A stretch of DNA of 64,000 nucleotides from Rana temporaria (GCF_905171775.1 NC_053492.1:186154778-186218777); one strand, 5' to 3'; shown: positions 35,536 through 47,408, counted from the first letter of the stretch. The notes: generated by a model from the letters alone, not told the origin. Made by a program: numbers and translations.

Positions 35536-35930
35536 CCGTGTTTTTAACATTCTCTTCACAAAATGACATTTCTAAAGGAAAAAAGGTAATTTAAAACTAC
35601 TTGTGGCTATAATGAATTGTCGGTTCCCGGCAATACAGATAAAAGTCATTAAAAAAAAGGCAATGGGTCCCCCCCCCCCCCAGTCGACTACCAGGCACCA
35701 GCACCCGTTATCTCACTTCTGGGTCCGCAGATGGGCAAGCAGAGCCCGAAAAGCATGTGCTGTAGCTGTAGAAATTTTGTAGACAAGTGGTCTAAAAATT
35801 CCTCCTGAATGTTGTGCAGGTCTGATCAAGAGCTATCGAAAGTGCTTGCTTGAAGTCATTACTGCCAAAGAATGTTCAACCACCTATTAACCCCAAGGGG
35901 TCACTTACTTTTCCCTCCAGCACTGTGAAT
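35536..35930. other. Unassigned non-coding sequence
   Basis: Includes a 14-base C run near 35671. No gene recognised. Confidence 0.4.
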
Positions 35931-36240
35931 GTTTAACTACTTGACCTCCGGAAGATTTACCCCCCCCCCTTCATGACCAGGCCATTTTTTTGTGATACGG
36001 CACTACATTACTTTAACTGACAATAGCGCGGTTGTGGGACACTATACCCAAATAAAATTTGTGCTCTTTTTTCCTACAAATAGAGACAGACAATTTTGAA
36101 ATAAAACAATATTTTTACTTTCTGCTATAAAAAATATCCAATACAATAAAAACAAAAACAAATTTCTTCACAAATTTAGGCCAATATATACCCTGCTACA
36201 TATTTTTCAATAGAACGTCAATCTACCTTGTTTACAATTG
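35931..36240 (-). repeat. Repeat family C (AACCACTTAAGACC family), inverted copy
   Basis: Shares ACAATAGCGCGGTTGTG, ACTATACCCAAAT and CTACAAATAGAG blocks with 61161-61515 and, inverted, with 41195-41642. Confidence 0.55.
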
Positions 36241-36504
36241 TCATTCTGCCTGTGTCCTGTGTAGCACTGCCCCCTAGAGAGCTGCTGGTAATGGCATGTT
36301 CTTAATGCCAAAGATGTTCATGCGCGTTCGATATATCCGCTCCCGTGCCCTCCTACGAGTCGGTTCACACAGTAGTATTGCTAGGACCATGGCTGCCCCT
36401 GGCATGTTGGCACACAGATGTGTTGTCCAGCAAGTGTGGGTGCTCAGCTTGCTCAGCTCGTCCGTAATGCTGCTGCTGTAGCTGCTCTCCAGCTGACCTG
36501 TGGA

Positions 36505-36853
36505 CGTCTGTTGCTAAGTTGCCCCTGCTTTTATGAGGAGCAAGTTTGCGCTGGGCGTACAACTTGCGCGCGCTGCGTGCAGACTGTGCCTGAAACGCGC
36601 ATGTTTGTGAATTGGCGTATCTCCCTCATTTGCATATTTGCATAGGAAAACAATGGGAGCGCAAGATGCGCCCAGCGTAAAAATGCTCATAAAATACGCC
36701 GGCGGGGAAAAGTTACGTCGGTCGGAAGAAGCCTAATTTCAGGCGTATCTATTTTTGTGGGTACGGCGCATAGTTACGACGGCGCAGATTTTGACTTACG
36801 TGGCGCATATCGAGATACGTCGGCGTAAGTCCTACCTGAATCTACCCCCATAT
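36505..36853. mobile_element. MITE family A, 5'-truncated copy 4
   Basis: The right part ends TACCTGAATCTACCCCC and contains GGCGTATCTCCCTCATTTGC and GTTACGTCGGTCGGAAGA blocks shared with copy 2. The left terminus is missing. Confidence 0.6.
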
Positions 36854-37257
36854 TGATATATTTAGCTTACCATGAAGAATGGTGCAGCATTCTGAGAACT
36901 CAAAAAAGTAGTTGCTCGTTGCAAAGCTAACTGAAGTTGGTTCCTAGGAATCCCACTTCCTCATGTTTTCTTCGGTAAATTGCAGATAACATCAGGATAC
37001 AGCAGGTACCTTTCCTTCTGCTTTTTAGCCACCAACATATAGGTTTCTCTTTCAAAAGTGTCAACAGCAAACTCTGTTGCACAAGGATAGCTATGTTATT
37101 TATGTATTTATTTCTGCTGTTATAGAGAGCATGAGTCAGGTTTAGTCAGTTGGCATATTTTTGCATTATTACCATAGAAACATATTATGCATATCACTTC
37201 ATAAACTTTCCAAATGGCTAGTGGTTACAGATAAGTACTCTGTACTATGAGCCTATA
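36854..37257. other. Unassigned non-coding sequence
   Basis: No feature recognised. Confidence 0.4.
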
Positions 37258-37261
37258 TTAA

Positions 37262-38117
37262 AAGCAGTTGTAAACCGCTAAAGAATAAAAACAAACAAAC
37301 CTGTAAGGCCCCGTACACACGACCGAACATGTCTGCTGAAACTGGTCCGCGGACCAGTTTCAGCAGACATGTTCGGTCGTGCGTATGGCCGACCGGACAG
37401 GTTTCCAGCGGACATTTGTCCAGCCGAGCATTTTCCGGCCAACAAATGTTTCTTAGCATGCTAAGAAACATGTCCGCTGGAAGCCTGTCCATCCGTCGGA
37501 CATGTTCGGTCGTCTGTACAGACTCACCGTACATGTCCGATCGGCCGCCATCCCTCTCATGCGTCAAAGTGATTTGACGCATGCGTGGAAGCATTGAACT
37601 TCCAGGGCCACGCACGTCACCGCGTATCGTGTACGCGCGGATTTCTGTCTGATGGTGTGTACAACCATCAGACAGAAATCTCCAGGCGGACCGTTTTCAG
37701 CGGACAGTCCGTCCGTCTGTATGAGGCCTAAGACAACGGCAAAGTGTGCTAGTATGCAATCGCATACTAGCACATTATAAAATACTTACTTTAGAACAAA
37801 CCCCTTCCAGCTGCACACGCTCACCGCTGAGAGGGCTGACATCTTCGCTGCGGTTTCTTCTGTGTTTGCGGGCTCTGGCGCTGTGAGTGGCCATGATGAT
37901 GTCACTCCCACGCATGTGCGCAGGAGCTTCCGTTTCTGGCAAAGGCTATGAAGGTCCAGTACCATAAGCCAGAGCTTCAGAGCGCATGTGCCAATGATGT
38001 GTTTGGCTGCATGCATTCTGAATATAATATAATAGGAGATATTCACAGTACCTACAGGGAAACCTTATTCTAGGCCTACATGTAGATACAAGTGGTGTAA
38101 CAAAGTTTACAACCACT
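37262..38117. mobile_element. TTAA-flanked MITE containing a nested Harbinger-like MITE
   Basis: TTAA at 37258-37261 and 38118-38121. The left end AAGCAGTTGTAAAC mirrors the right GTTTACAACCACT. The insertion 37307-37728 accounts for half the length. Confidence 0.7.
37307..37728. mobile_element. Harbinger-like MITE, two-hairpin type (422 bp)
   Basis: TAA duplication (37304-37306, 37729-37731). Termini GGCCCCGTACACACGACC / CCGTCTGTATGAGGCC. A perfect 62-bp palindrome centred on CCGCGG occupies 37319-37380; the far end carries shorter inverted repeats. Confidence 0.85.
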
Positions 38118-38220
38118 TTAAGACTGACCATACGATACACTAGTGGAATTTCCTGTGAAATTTTTAGATTTAAAGAGGAACTTCACAGTTTCAGTTAACA
38201 TTGACTGTTTTTAATCCTTA

Positions 38221-38712
38221 GGCCCCGTACTCACGACCAAACATGTCTGCTGAAACTGGTCCGCGGACCAGTTTCAGCAGACATGTTTGGCCGTGTGTAG
38301 GCCCGAGCGGACCATTTTCGGGCGGATCGGACAGGTTTCCAGCGGACAACTGTTTCCTGGACTTGCTTTAAAACAGTCCGCTGGAAACCTGTCCGCCCGG
38401 ACATGTACGGTCGTCTGTACAGACCTACCGTACATGTCCGGCCGCCCGCCATCCCTCGCATGCGTCGAATGACTTTGACGCATGCGTGGAAGCATTTTAA
38501 AGGCAGGCCAACCACGTCCGCGCGTCATTGTCGCGGCGACACCGCGTCATCGACGCGGCGACACCGCGGACACGCCCCGCGTATTGTTTACGCGCGGACC
38601 TCTGTTCGATGGTGTGTACAGCCATCGAACAGAAGTCCCCGGGCAGACATGTCCGATGAAAACGGTCCGCGGACCGGTTTCATCGGACATGTCTGCTCGT
38701 GAGTACAAGGCC
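38221..38712. mobile_element. Harbinger-like MITE, two-hairpin type (492 bp)
   Basis: TTA duplication (38218-38220, 38713-38715). GGCCCCGTACTCACGACC / CTCGTGAGTACAAGGCC. Near-perfect palindromes sit at both ends (38232-38296 and about 38645-38695). It lies in the left part of another TTAA-type repeat starting near 38174. Confidence 0.85.
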
Positions 38713-38715
38713 TTA

Positions 38716-39372
38716 TAGATTAAAAATTCAAAGGAAAGTAGAACATATCATATTTACTTGTATTAAACTTTTTTTATTTTTTTTTACATTTCTTTAGTTA
38801 CTTCTTGGTTTCCAGGCCTGGGGAAAATGATGTCATGCATCCCAGGAGTCTTCAGGAAGGGAGGAGGGGCTTTCTCAGCTAAACACACCCTTCTGCCTAT
38901 GTGCCTGAGCTAAGGGAAATGGATTCAAGGAAGTAAATGCTACATGAAACATCCGTCCTTGCGGACAGAAATGCTTGGGGGTGTTTTTTCAATGGATGAG
39001 ACATGGATGGATGGGTTTGTTTTGAATATCAAAAATGAATTAAATCGTTTTTTTTTTTTTTTTGGTGCTCAGATGCAGTGTAGTACCGCTTATGAATGTT
39101 CATTTGACTTACTAATGGTTAGTGGGGGTCAATTTGACTTTTTTTTTACTGCAGTGCAAAGAAACTTTAGTGGATCAGGAAAGATTTTTTTTCAAACACA
39201 TTTCTGACAGTTTTTGTGGTTTTCATTTGGAAAAGTTAATTTGTTCCAAAATTAAATGTTAAAAGCAAACAACATTTTTAAGTACTTTCGAATGACCTTC
39301 TTTAAGTCATCAAATGTACCGCAAATTTTCATATTCATTTTCTACTTGTGTATGGACAGCTTTATGTTGCTC
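38716..39372. other. Mostly unassigned non-coding sequence
   Basis: T runs at 39048-39063 and a few AT-rich blocks. No gene recognised. Confidence 0.4.
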
Positions 39373-39537
39373 TTAACCACTTGCCGACCAGCCACCGTCA
39401 TTGTACTGCGGCAGGTCGGCTCGTTCCCACGAATCGTAGGCACGTGGAGCCAGAGGCAGGGGAGCCAATGTCTACCACCCGCTGATTGGCTACCCTGACA
39501 ATTGGGAACTGTATTCCAGAGGAGAGAGACTCTACTG
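39373..39537 (+). repeat. Terminal fragment of an AACCACTTGCCGACC repeat
   Basis: TTAACCACTTGCCGACCAGC followed by GCGGCAGGTCGGCTCG, the start of a family I recall in ranids. Truncated where a hAT-like end begins (39538). Confidence 0.55.
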
Positions 39538-39890
39538 CAGGGGTGCCCAACCTTTTGAAGAGCGAGGGCCACTTTATTTGGTAACCGGTCGCGGGTCACA
39601 TGAGTGGAGTGGAGAGGGCAGATGACAGGTCCATGTCCACTTTGCATATGCAGAGCAGACACGGACACAGCCTGCTCTACTCTATGGGCCCTCTGATCCA
39701 ATCCACCCAGACAAAAGGAGACACAACCCCTTCTGTTTTTTAAGCAGATTGGATTGGAGATAGGCGGGTGTAAACAAGCACAAGTCCATTTACATCTGCC
39801 GCTCTATTAAGGTGAATAGAGAGTCTGTTTATGTCCACATGAAAAACGGACAGGTGGACCCAATTGAACTGATCATGTGAAAGGGGCCTA
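39538..39890. mobile_element. hAT-like fragment
   Basis: CAGGGGTGCCCAACCTTTTG is the terminus shared with 28716-29306; GGTAACCGGTCGCGGGTCAC follows. The opposite terminus was not found. Confidence 0.5.
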
Positions 39891-40145
39891 AGGCTGCTTT
39901 CACACTGATGCACTGGGATTTACCTTCACCTCAACTGTCCTTAATCTTCACTTCTACCTCAGGATTCCTGCAGGTATCGCTGGCTACTGCTGTTCCCCTG
40001 GCGGATATGGCTGGTGGCTACTGCTGGCTGTCCTCCAGGGCATGTACTGTTTGTGGGTACTGCTGGATGGTACTGCCGGTGGGTACTACTGCAGCTGGTT
40101 GCTGCTGTCCCAGATTGCGGGTTCTGGACCTGCCATCCCCGAGAA
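39891..40145. other. CTG-rich short repeats
   Basis: Loose repeats of GGCTACTGCTG and GGTACTGC words. No gene supported. Confidence 0.4.
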
Positions 40146-40148
40146 TTA

Positions 40149-41689
40149 TGCCGCTTACCCACGATCATTTTTCGGGTTGTAAAAAACAAAGTTTTTCAGG
40201 CTCTAGAAAAAACAACGTTTTTTTTAACTTGATCATTAAAACGGCCTTGCCTACACTCGATCGTGAAAAAAAATGCTCTAGCAAAGCGCGGTGACGTACA
40301 ACACGTACGACGGCACTATAAAGGGGAAGTTCCATTCGGATGGCGCCACCCTTTGGGCTGCTTTAGCTGATTTTGTGTTAGTAAAAGACGATTCGCTCTT
40401 TTCTTTCTGTTACTCCATTACGAACGGTAGTTTTACCAGAACGAGCGCTCCCGTCTTATAACTTGCTTCTGAGATTTTTCACGTCGTTAAAGCCCACACA
40501 CAACCATTTTTTACAACCCGAAAAATGACAACGTTTAAAACGTCGTGAAAAAATAGACCATGTTCGAATTTTTTTTGCCCGTTTTTCAGAACCCGAAAAA
40601 TGCTCTGAAGCCTACACACGATCGTTTTAAATAACATTTTTAAGGACCGCCTCCTGCATATGTACGTCAGCAGAAGGGCACGACTGGGCACATGTACATA
40701 CAGGTATGTCCTGTACTAGTACCCAGCCGTGGGTCGCGGGCGCGCGCTCGCGGCACGCTCCCGCGACCCGGTCCGAAGCTCCGTGTCCGGGACCGTGGGT
40801 CCTGCGGACCTGATCGCCGCTGGAGTGCGGCGATCGGTCCCCGGAGCTGAAGAGTGGGGAGAGCCGTGTGTAAACACGGCTTCCTCGTTCTTCACTGTGG
40901 CGTCTGCATCGATCGTGTCATCCCTGTTATAGGGGGACATAATCGATGACGTCACTCCTACAGCCACACCCCCCTACAGTTGTAAACACACTTCAGGGAA
41001 CACATAACCCCAACAGCGCCCCCTAGTGGTTAACTCCCAAACTGCAACTGTCATTTTCACAATAAACAATGCATTTTAAATTTTTTATTTTAAATGCATT
41101 TTTTGCTGTGAAAATGACAATGGTCCCAAAAATGTGTCAAAATTGTCCGAAATGTCCGCCATAATGTCGCAGTCACGAAAAAAATCGCTGATCACTGCTA
41201 TTAGTAGTAAAAAAATAAAAATAATAAAAATGCAATAAAACTATATCCTATTTTGTAAACGCTATAAATTTTGCGCAAACCAACCGATAAACGCTTATTG
41301 CGATTTTTTTACCAAAATATGTAGAAGAATACATATCGGCCTAAATTGAGGAAAAAAATGTTTTTATATTATTTTGGGGAATATTTATTATAGCAAAAAG
41401 TAAAAAATATTGAATTTTTTTCAAAATTGTCTATTTTTGTCTATAGCGCAAAAAATAAAAACCGCAGAGGTGATCAAATACCACCAAAAGAAAGCTCTAT
41501 TTGTGGGAAAAAAAGAACCCCAATTTTGTTTGGGAGCCACGTTGCACAACCGCGCAATTGTCAGTTAAAGCGACGCAGTGCCGAATCGGAAAAAGGGGCA
41601 AGGTCCTTTAGCTGCGTTTTGGTCCGGGTCTTAAGTGGTTAAAATTTTTTTTTTTTTTACAACCGAAAAATGATCGTGTGTACGTGGCA
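40149..41689. mobile_element. Harbinger-like MITE carrying a nested repeat
   Basis: TTA duplication (40146-40148, 41690-41692). Termini TGCCGCTTACCCACGATC / GATCGTGTGTACGTGGCA with inner AAAAATGA/TCATTTTT words. A 1-kb family C repeat is inserted near the right end. Confidence 0.7.
40641..41642 (+). repeat. Repeat family C (1.0 kb) nested in a MITE
   Basis: Starts GGACCGCCTCCTGCATATG, ends GGTCTTAAGTGGTTAA. GC-rich first third, then AT-rich with GTGATCAAATACCACC. Inverted relatives are at 35931 and 61161. The left terminus looks shortened. Confidence 0.65.
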
Positions 41690-41692
41690 TTA

Positions 41693-42330
41693 GTGTAACA
41701 GGAGCATGCGGCTGCAGTAGAGAGCAAAACCGATGCAAAACCGATGCTTCCTGTATTGTGCCAGAAACTGTCATAGGCCACGATCTGGGTTTGCCGACCT
41801 GCCATCCAAGAGCAGGAGGTGGTGGGCCACATCAGAGGGCGCCAATGTGGCCCTACTGTAACCAAGAGCTTTTGAACTGAGTTTTCCAGAGGGAGATTGC
41901 CAAGAGGAGGGAAAAGAGCTTAATTTTCTCAGGCTGTACAGGATACAACTTCCTTCTTCTGTGAGAGAGACCGAAGAGTGCACATCATTGTCTAGTGTGC
42001 ACCACCACTGCTGCATATCAGCGGCCTGAGCAGGATCTTGAGTACTAAAGAGACCGAGCCCTTTACTGACCATACAGTCATCCAGTAGCCTTATTGCTGC
42101 CTAAAAGTCTTGACTGGGACGATTCTTATGTGCAGCAATGGTACCATCGGAGTTAGGACTAAAGACTGTCCCTTTACAGCTGCTACACATAGACCTTCAC
42201 CTATTGCTTATTCCAAAGAGTAACTCTCAGGGAACACTGCACCATATCCTAGACAATTTTCCTAGAGTGCACTCTAGACTAGTTATAGTATTATTATTCA
42301 CATTGCAGGTATGGTTTATATACACTGTTT
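41693..42330. other. hAT-related fragment and unassigned DNA
   Basis: About 41755-41860 resembles the element at 28716 inverted (GGCCACGATCTGGG, GGTGGTGGGCCACATC). 41860-42330 shows nothing certain; it may be the 5' part of the Penelope-like element. Confidence 0.35.
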
Positions 42331-42403
42331 ATTGCTGACTTTGCTGATTCATGAGTCTAGTGGTACAGAACTCTATTTCAAGTTACCTTGGCATAGTGAT
42401 TAT

Positions 42404-42682
42404 CAGTGGCGGCTGGTGCTCCATTATTTTGGGGGGGCGCAAACAAAGCCCCAACCAACCCCCCCCCCCCCCGGTCACTCGCCCACAATAGGTCCTACAG
42501 ATATATATACAGACAGACCAATAGAAAGACAGACAGGCATTGTGTGGAAATAGAGACAGATGGGATAAATATGCAGACAGATAAATAGACAGATGGAGAA
42601 ATAGATAAACATTGGGTAGGAGGGGGGGGGGGGCAGATAGATAGATAGATAGATAGATAGATATACAGATACATAGATAGAC

Positions 42683-42744
<62 letters not shown>

Positions 42745-43078
42745 ACATACAGATAGATGGACAGACAGATACATAGATAGATAGATAGATAGATACATAG
42801 ATAAACAGACAGACAGATAGATAGATAAACATACAGATAGACGGACAGACAGATAGATAGATAAACATACAGATAGACGGACAGACAGACAAACAGATAG
42901 ATAGATAGAAAGATAGATAGATAGATAGATAAACATACAGATAGATAGATAGATAGATAGATAGATAAACACACAGATAGATGGACAGATAGATAGATAT
43001 ACAGATACATAGATAGATAGATATATAGATAGATAAGCATACATACAGACAGACAGATAGATAGATAGATAAACACAC

Positions 43079-43143
<65 letters not shown>

Positions 43144-43411
43144 TACAGATACATAGATAGATAAACAAACAGATAGATTGATTGACAGAAAGACAGATGG
43201 ATAGATAGATACATAGGTAGATACTCAGATAGATAGATAAACATATAGATATATAGATAGATAGACATTGGGTCTAAGGGGAAGAATGAGAGAGGTAGAT
43301 AGATAGTTAGATAGATAGATAGAGATAGATAAACACACAGATAGATGGACAGATAGATAGATAGAGATGGATAGATATACAGATATATAGATAGATAGAT
43401 AAACATACAGG

Positions 43412-43459
<48 letters not shown>

Positions 43460-43498
43460 CAGATACATAGGTAGATACTCAGATAGATAGATAAACAT

Positions 43499-43543
<45 letters not shown>

Positions 43544-43560
43544 CATACAGATAGATAGAC

Positions 43561-43603
<43 letters not shown>

Positions 43604-43644
43604 CAGATACATAGGTAGATACTCAGATAGATAGATAAACATAC

Positions 43645-43710
<66 letters not shown>

Positions 43711-43714
43711 ACAC

Positions 43715-43771
<57 letters not shown>

Positions 43772-43818
43772 CAGATACATAGATAGATAGATAGACAGAT
43801 ACATAGATATATAAACAT

Positions 43819-43849
<31 letters not shown>

Positions 43850-43900
43850 TTGGGTCTAAGGGGAATAATGAGAGATAGAAAGATAGATAGAGAGATAGAG

Positions 43901-43951
<51 letters not shown>

Positions 43952-43952
43952 C

Positions 43953-44016
<64 letters not shown>

Positions 44017-44034
44017 GCATAGGTAGATAATCAA

Positions 44035-44099
<65 letters not shown>

Positions 44100-44136
44100 C
44101 AGATAGATAGACATTGGGTCTAAGGGAAAGAATGAG

Positions 44137-44199
<63 letters not shown>

Positions 44200-45304
44200 C
44201 AAATAGATAGATAGATAATCAAATAGATAGATAGGTAGATAATCAGATAGATAGATAGATAGATCGATCTATAGATAGACATTGGGTCTAAGGGGAAGAA
44301 TGAGAGATAGATAAGACAGACAGATGAGAGAGAGAGAGATTTAGTGGTGAATGGGAGAAACAGTTACTACGATCAGCAGTCCCCCATCCCCCCTCCCTTC
44401 TGCTCTCCTCTCGAGTCCAGCTGCACACAGCTTCAAGTCTGTATGCTCGGAGCAGCACTGACTGTGAAGAGGGGGGAGGGGGGGGGGGGTCCTGCTTCAC
44501 CTTTCCCCCAGCTTTTCACTCGTAATCTGCTGGTGAAGACAGAGACATGTGCCTGGCAGGAGAGGTCAGCCACCAGCATATTACGAGTGAAAAGCTGGGG
44601 GAAAAGGTGAAGCAGAACCCCCCCCCCCTCCTCCCCCCTCCTCCCTTCGGTCAGTTCGATCAGAGCATACAGACTTGAAGCTGTGTGCAGTGCTGCTCGG
44701 CGGGACCCTGGAGAGGGGAGCAGGAATCCCGCTTCCAACTGGGGGGGGGGGGGGGGGGTGCTGGTGGTGACGGGGCTGGCTGTCAGTGGCAGTACTAGCG
44801 CGGGATGATGCTGCGGGGCATGGTGGTGGTTTGGCTGGTGCTGGAGGTGGCAGACATGGATGGATTTAGCTGCAGGGAGTGGAGGTATGAAAGTAACTGC
44901 TTACCTTCAATGGCGCCGCTCCTCTGATGCCCCCACAAGCACTCCAGAAACCGGAAGTGATTTAAATGGCACTTCCCACTGACCTCTACTTCGGTCCCCG
45001 CTGGCCAATCCCATCACACCACTAGGGCATTTTAACAAATCACTGGAGAGTGGGAGTGTGTGCGGGCGCACAGCTTGCGCCCTGCACACGCCCTAAACAC
45101 GGGCAAATCAGCTTTCCAGCCTGCAATCAGCTGATTGCAGGCTGGGAAGCTTTCCATAGACCGCCGCATGTCCGGCGCCTGATCACTCTTAAAGTGACAT
45201 TTACAAAAAAAAAAAAATTTTTTTTTTTTTTTATTAATTTTTTTTACAGCTTGGGGGGGTGGGGGGGCGGCGCCCGAGCGCCCCCTATGGACGGGCCGCC
45301 ACTG
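42404..45304. mobile_element. Non-autonomous hAT element loaded with GATA repeats (2.9 kb)
   Basis: GTGATTAT at 42396-42403 and 45305-45312; the single GTGATTAT at 46271-46278 in the tandem copy is the empty site. Ends CAGTGGCGGCTGG / CCGCCACTG. Contains the GATA array 42639-44290, a G-rich inverted repeat (44385-44760) and a 28-bp perfect palindrome at 45117-45144. No transposase. Confidence 0.93.
42639..44290. repeat. Long interrupted (GATA)n microsatellite
   Basis: About 1.65 kb of GATA with ACATACA, ACACACA and CATTGGGTCTAAGGGG interruptions. The last phrase recurs with about 200-600-bp spacing, so larger blocks have been duplicated. Long Tyr/Leu/Ser/Ile frames on the minus strand are artefacts. 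Confidence 0.97.
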
Positions 45305-45334
45305 GTGATTATACTGTCTAGTGGATTGTGAACT

Positions 45335-45976
45335 ATGCAAGATGTTTGTAAACTTTCCTGTACCAAACAGGATCCGGACAACATAAGTCCAGGTGAAAAT
45401 GCAGCCATAAAATCTCTACGTCTAAACACCCAAATCGTAGTAAAACCATCTGATAAAGGCGGTAACGTTGTCCTTTTGGACAACCACGATTACATAACCA
45501 TGTGTCAAAACATTTTAGACAATAAAGATTGGTACAATAGATTGTCTACACAATGTATTGATCAATACAACACAGATTTCTACATGTTTGTTGACCAGGC
45601 ATACAACAATGGAGTTATTTTGAAGGACCTGCGTGATTTCATTAGAACAAAACATGCCAAAATAGTTTTACCGAAAATTCATAAGAACCAAATACCCCCT
45701 CCCGGACGACCCATTGTCTCCAGCAATGGATCAATCACCGAGAACTTGAGTCGAGTCATTGATGCATACAGTATCTGCAACTGTACGTTAAATCACTTCC
45801 ATCCTTTATCAAGGACACCATCCATCTTTTACAGATCGTCGAGGGTCTGACTATTTTGGACGAGTCGATCCTCGTCGCTATCGATGTTGGGGTCCTCTAC
45901 AGCAGCATTCTCCACTCCAAGGGGCTGGCTGCTGTAGAGAGGATCCTCTCACAGGGGTCTCAACACGACCATAGTC
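45335..45976 (+). pseudogene. Penelope-like reverse transcriptase fragment, tandem copy 1
   Basis: Translates to Penelope-type RT: KPSDKGGNVVLLD, then PKIHKNQIPPPGRPIVSS and ENLSRVID. After a frame change near 45770-45790 it continues FIKDTIHLLQIVEG and VAIDVGVLYSS, the motif A region with its Asp codon at 45883. A TTAA-type MITE (45981 on) ends it. Penelope elements encode RT plus a GIY-YIG nuclease and move by target-primed reverse transcription. The frame break shows this copy is dead. Confidence 0.85.
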
Positions 45977-45980
45977 TTAA

Positions 45981-46205
45981 AGGGGTTGTAAAGGTAAATG
46001 TTTTTTCACCTTAATGCATCCTATGCATTAAGGTGAAAAAACATCCAACGGTACCCCCCCCCGAACCCCCGTTTTACTTACCTTACCCCTCGAAAGTCCC
46101 GCGCGCGTCCTCGTGATCCTCTTCGGTTCCAAGCCTGGGCGTTGATGGGCTAGGCTGGATGGATTGATAGCAGCGCAGCCATTGGCTGGCGCTGCTGTCA
46201 ATCAA
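45981..46205. mobile_element. Partial TTAA-type MITE inside tandem copy 1
   Basis: Same left end as 46947-47408 (AGGGGTTGTAAAGG after TTAA), cut short at the duplication junction. Confidence 0.8.
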
Positions 46206-46300
46206 ATTGCTGACTTTGCTGATTCATGAGTCTAGTGGTACAGAACTCTATTTCAAGTTACCTTGGCATAGTGATTATACTGTCTAGTGGATTGTGAACT

Positions 46301-46942
46301 ATGCAAGATGTTTGTAAACTTTCCTGTACCAAACAGGATACGGACAACATAAGTCCAGGTGAAAATGCAGCCATAAAATCTCTACGTCTAAACACCCAAA
46401 TCGTAGTAAAACCATCTGATAAAGGCGGTAACGTTGTCCTTTTGGACAACCACGATTACATAACCACGTGTCAAAACATTTTAGACAATAAAGATTGGTA
46501 CAATAGATTGTCTACACAATGTATTGATCAATACAACACAGATTTCTACATGTTTGTTGACCAGGCATACAACAATGGAGTTATTTTGAAGGACCTGCGT
46601 GATTTCATTAGAACAAAACATGCCAAAATAGTTTTACCGAAAATTCATAAGAACCAAATACCCCCTCCCGGACGACCCATTGTCTCCAGCAATGGATCAA
46701 TCACCGAGAACTTGAGTCGAGTCATTGATGCATACAGTATCTGCAACTGTACGTTAAATCACTTCCATCCTTTATCAAGGACACCATCCATCTTTTACAG
46801 ATCGTCGAGGGTCTGACTATTTTGGACGAGTCGATCCTCGTCGCTATCGATGTTGGGGTCCTCTACAGCAGCATTCTCCACTCCAAGGGGCTGGCTGCTG
46901 TAGAGAGGATCCTCTCACAGGGGTCTCAACACGACCATAGTC
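46301..46942 (+). pseudogene. Penelope-like reverse transcriptase fragment, tandem copy 2
   Basis: Same content as 45335-45976, shifted by 966 bp, with the same frame break, so the break predates the duplication. This copy is contiguous with the C-terminal part at 47413 once the MITE 46947-47408 is ignored. Confidence 0.85.
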
Positions 46943-46946
46943 TTAA

Positions 46947-47408
46947 AGGGGTTGTAAAGGTAAATGTTTTTTCACCTTAATGCATCCTATGCATTAAGGT
47001 GAAAAAACATCCAACGGTACCCCCCCCCCCGAACCCCCGTTTTACTTACCTTACCCCTCGAAAGTCCCGCGCGCGTCCTCGTGATCCTCTTCGGTTCCAA
47101 GCCTGGGCGTTGATGGGCTAGGCTGGATGGATTGATAGCAGCGCAGCCATTGGCTGGCGCTGCTGTCAATCACATCTGATGATGCGGCGTGCCTCTGTAT
47201 CACGGGAGCGCGCCCGCAAAAGCTTTCCACCATGCGAGCTCGCTCGCATGAAGGTGGAAAGCTTTTCCGAGGAGGAGCCGAGACAGCCGCCGAGGGACCC
47301 CAGAAGACAGGATTCGGGAACATTCTGTGCAAAACGAGCTGCACAGTGGAGGTAAGTATAATATGTTTGTTATTTTTTTTTAAAAACATTTTTGCCTTTA
47401 GTGTTCCT
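46947..47408. mobile_element. TTAA-flanked MITE inserted in Penelope-like RT (462 bp)
   Basis: TTAA at 46943-46946 and 47409-47412. Left end AGGGGTTGTAAAGG, inverted right end AGGAACACTAAAGG (diverged). Left part contains TTTTTTCACCTTAATGCA with a short inverted copy. It separates RT motif A from the YIDD part. Confidence 0.8.

Larger units (their letters stand above)
42331..47172 (+). repeat. Tandem duplication of a 966-bp Penelope-like segment
   Basis: Copy 1 covers 42331-46205, excluding the hAT insertion 42404-45304 and its second target copy. Copy 2 covers 46206-47172. I read two substitutions (45374/46340, 45500/46466) and a C-run of 9 versus 11. The unit ends inside a TTAA-type MITE, so that MITE was present before duplication. 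Confidence 0.9.

Noticed and set aside
42383..44202. Long minus-strand frames rich in Tyr, Leu, Ser and Ile
   Set aside because: They are translations of the GATA microsatellite, which has no stop codon on that strand; length differs freely between frames.
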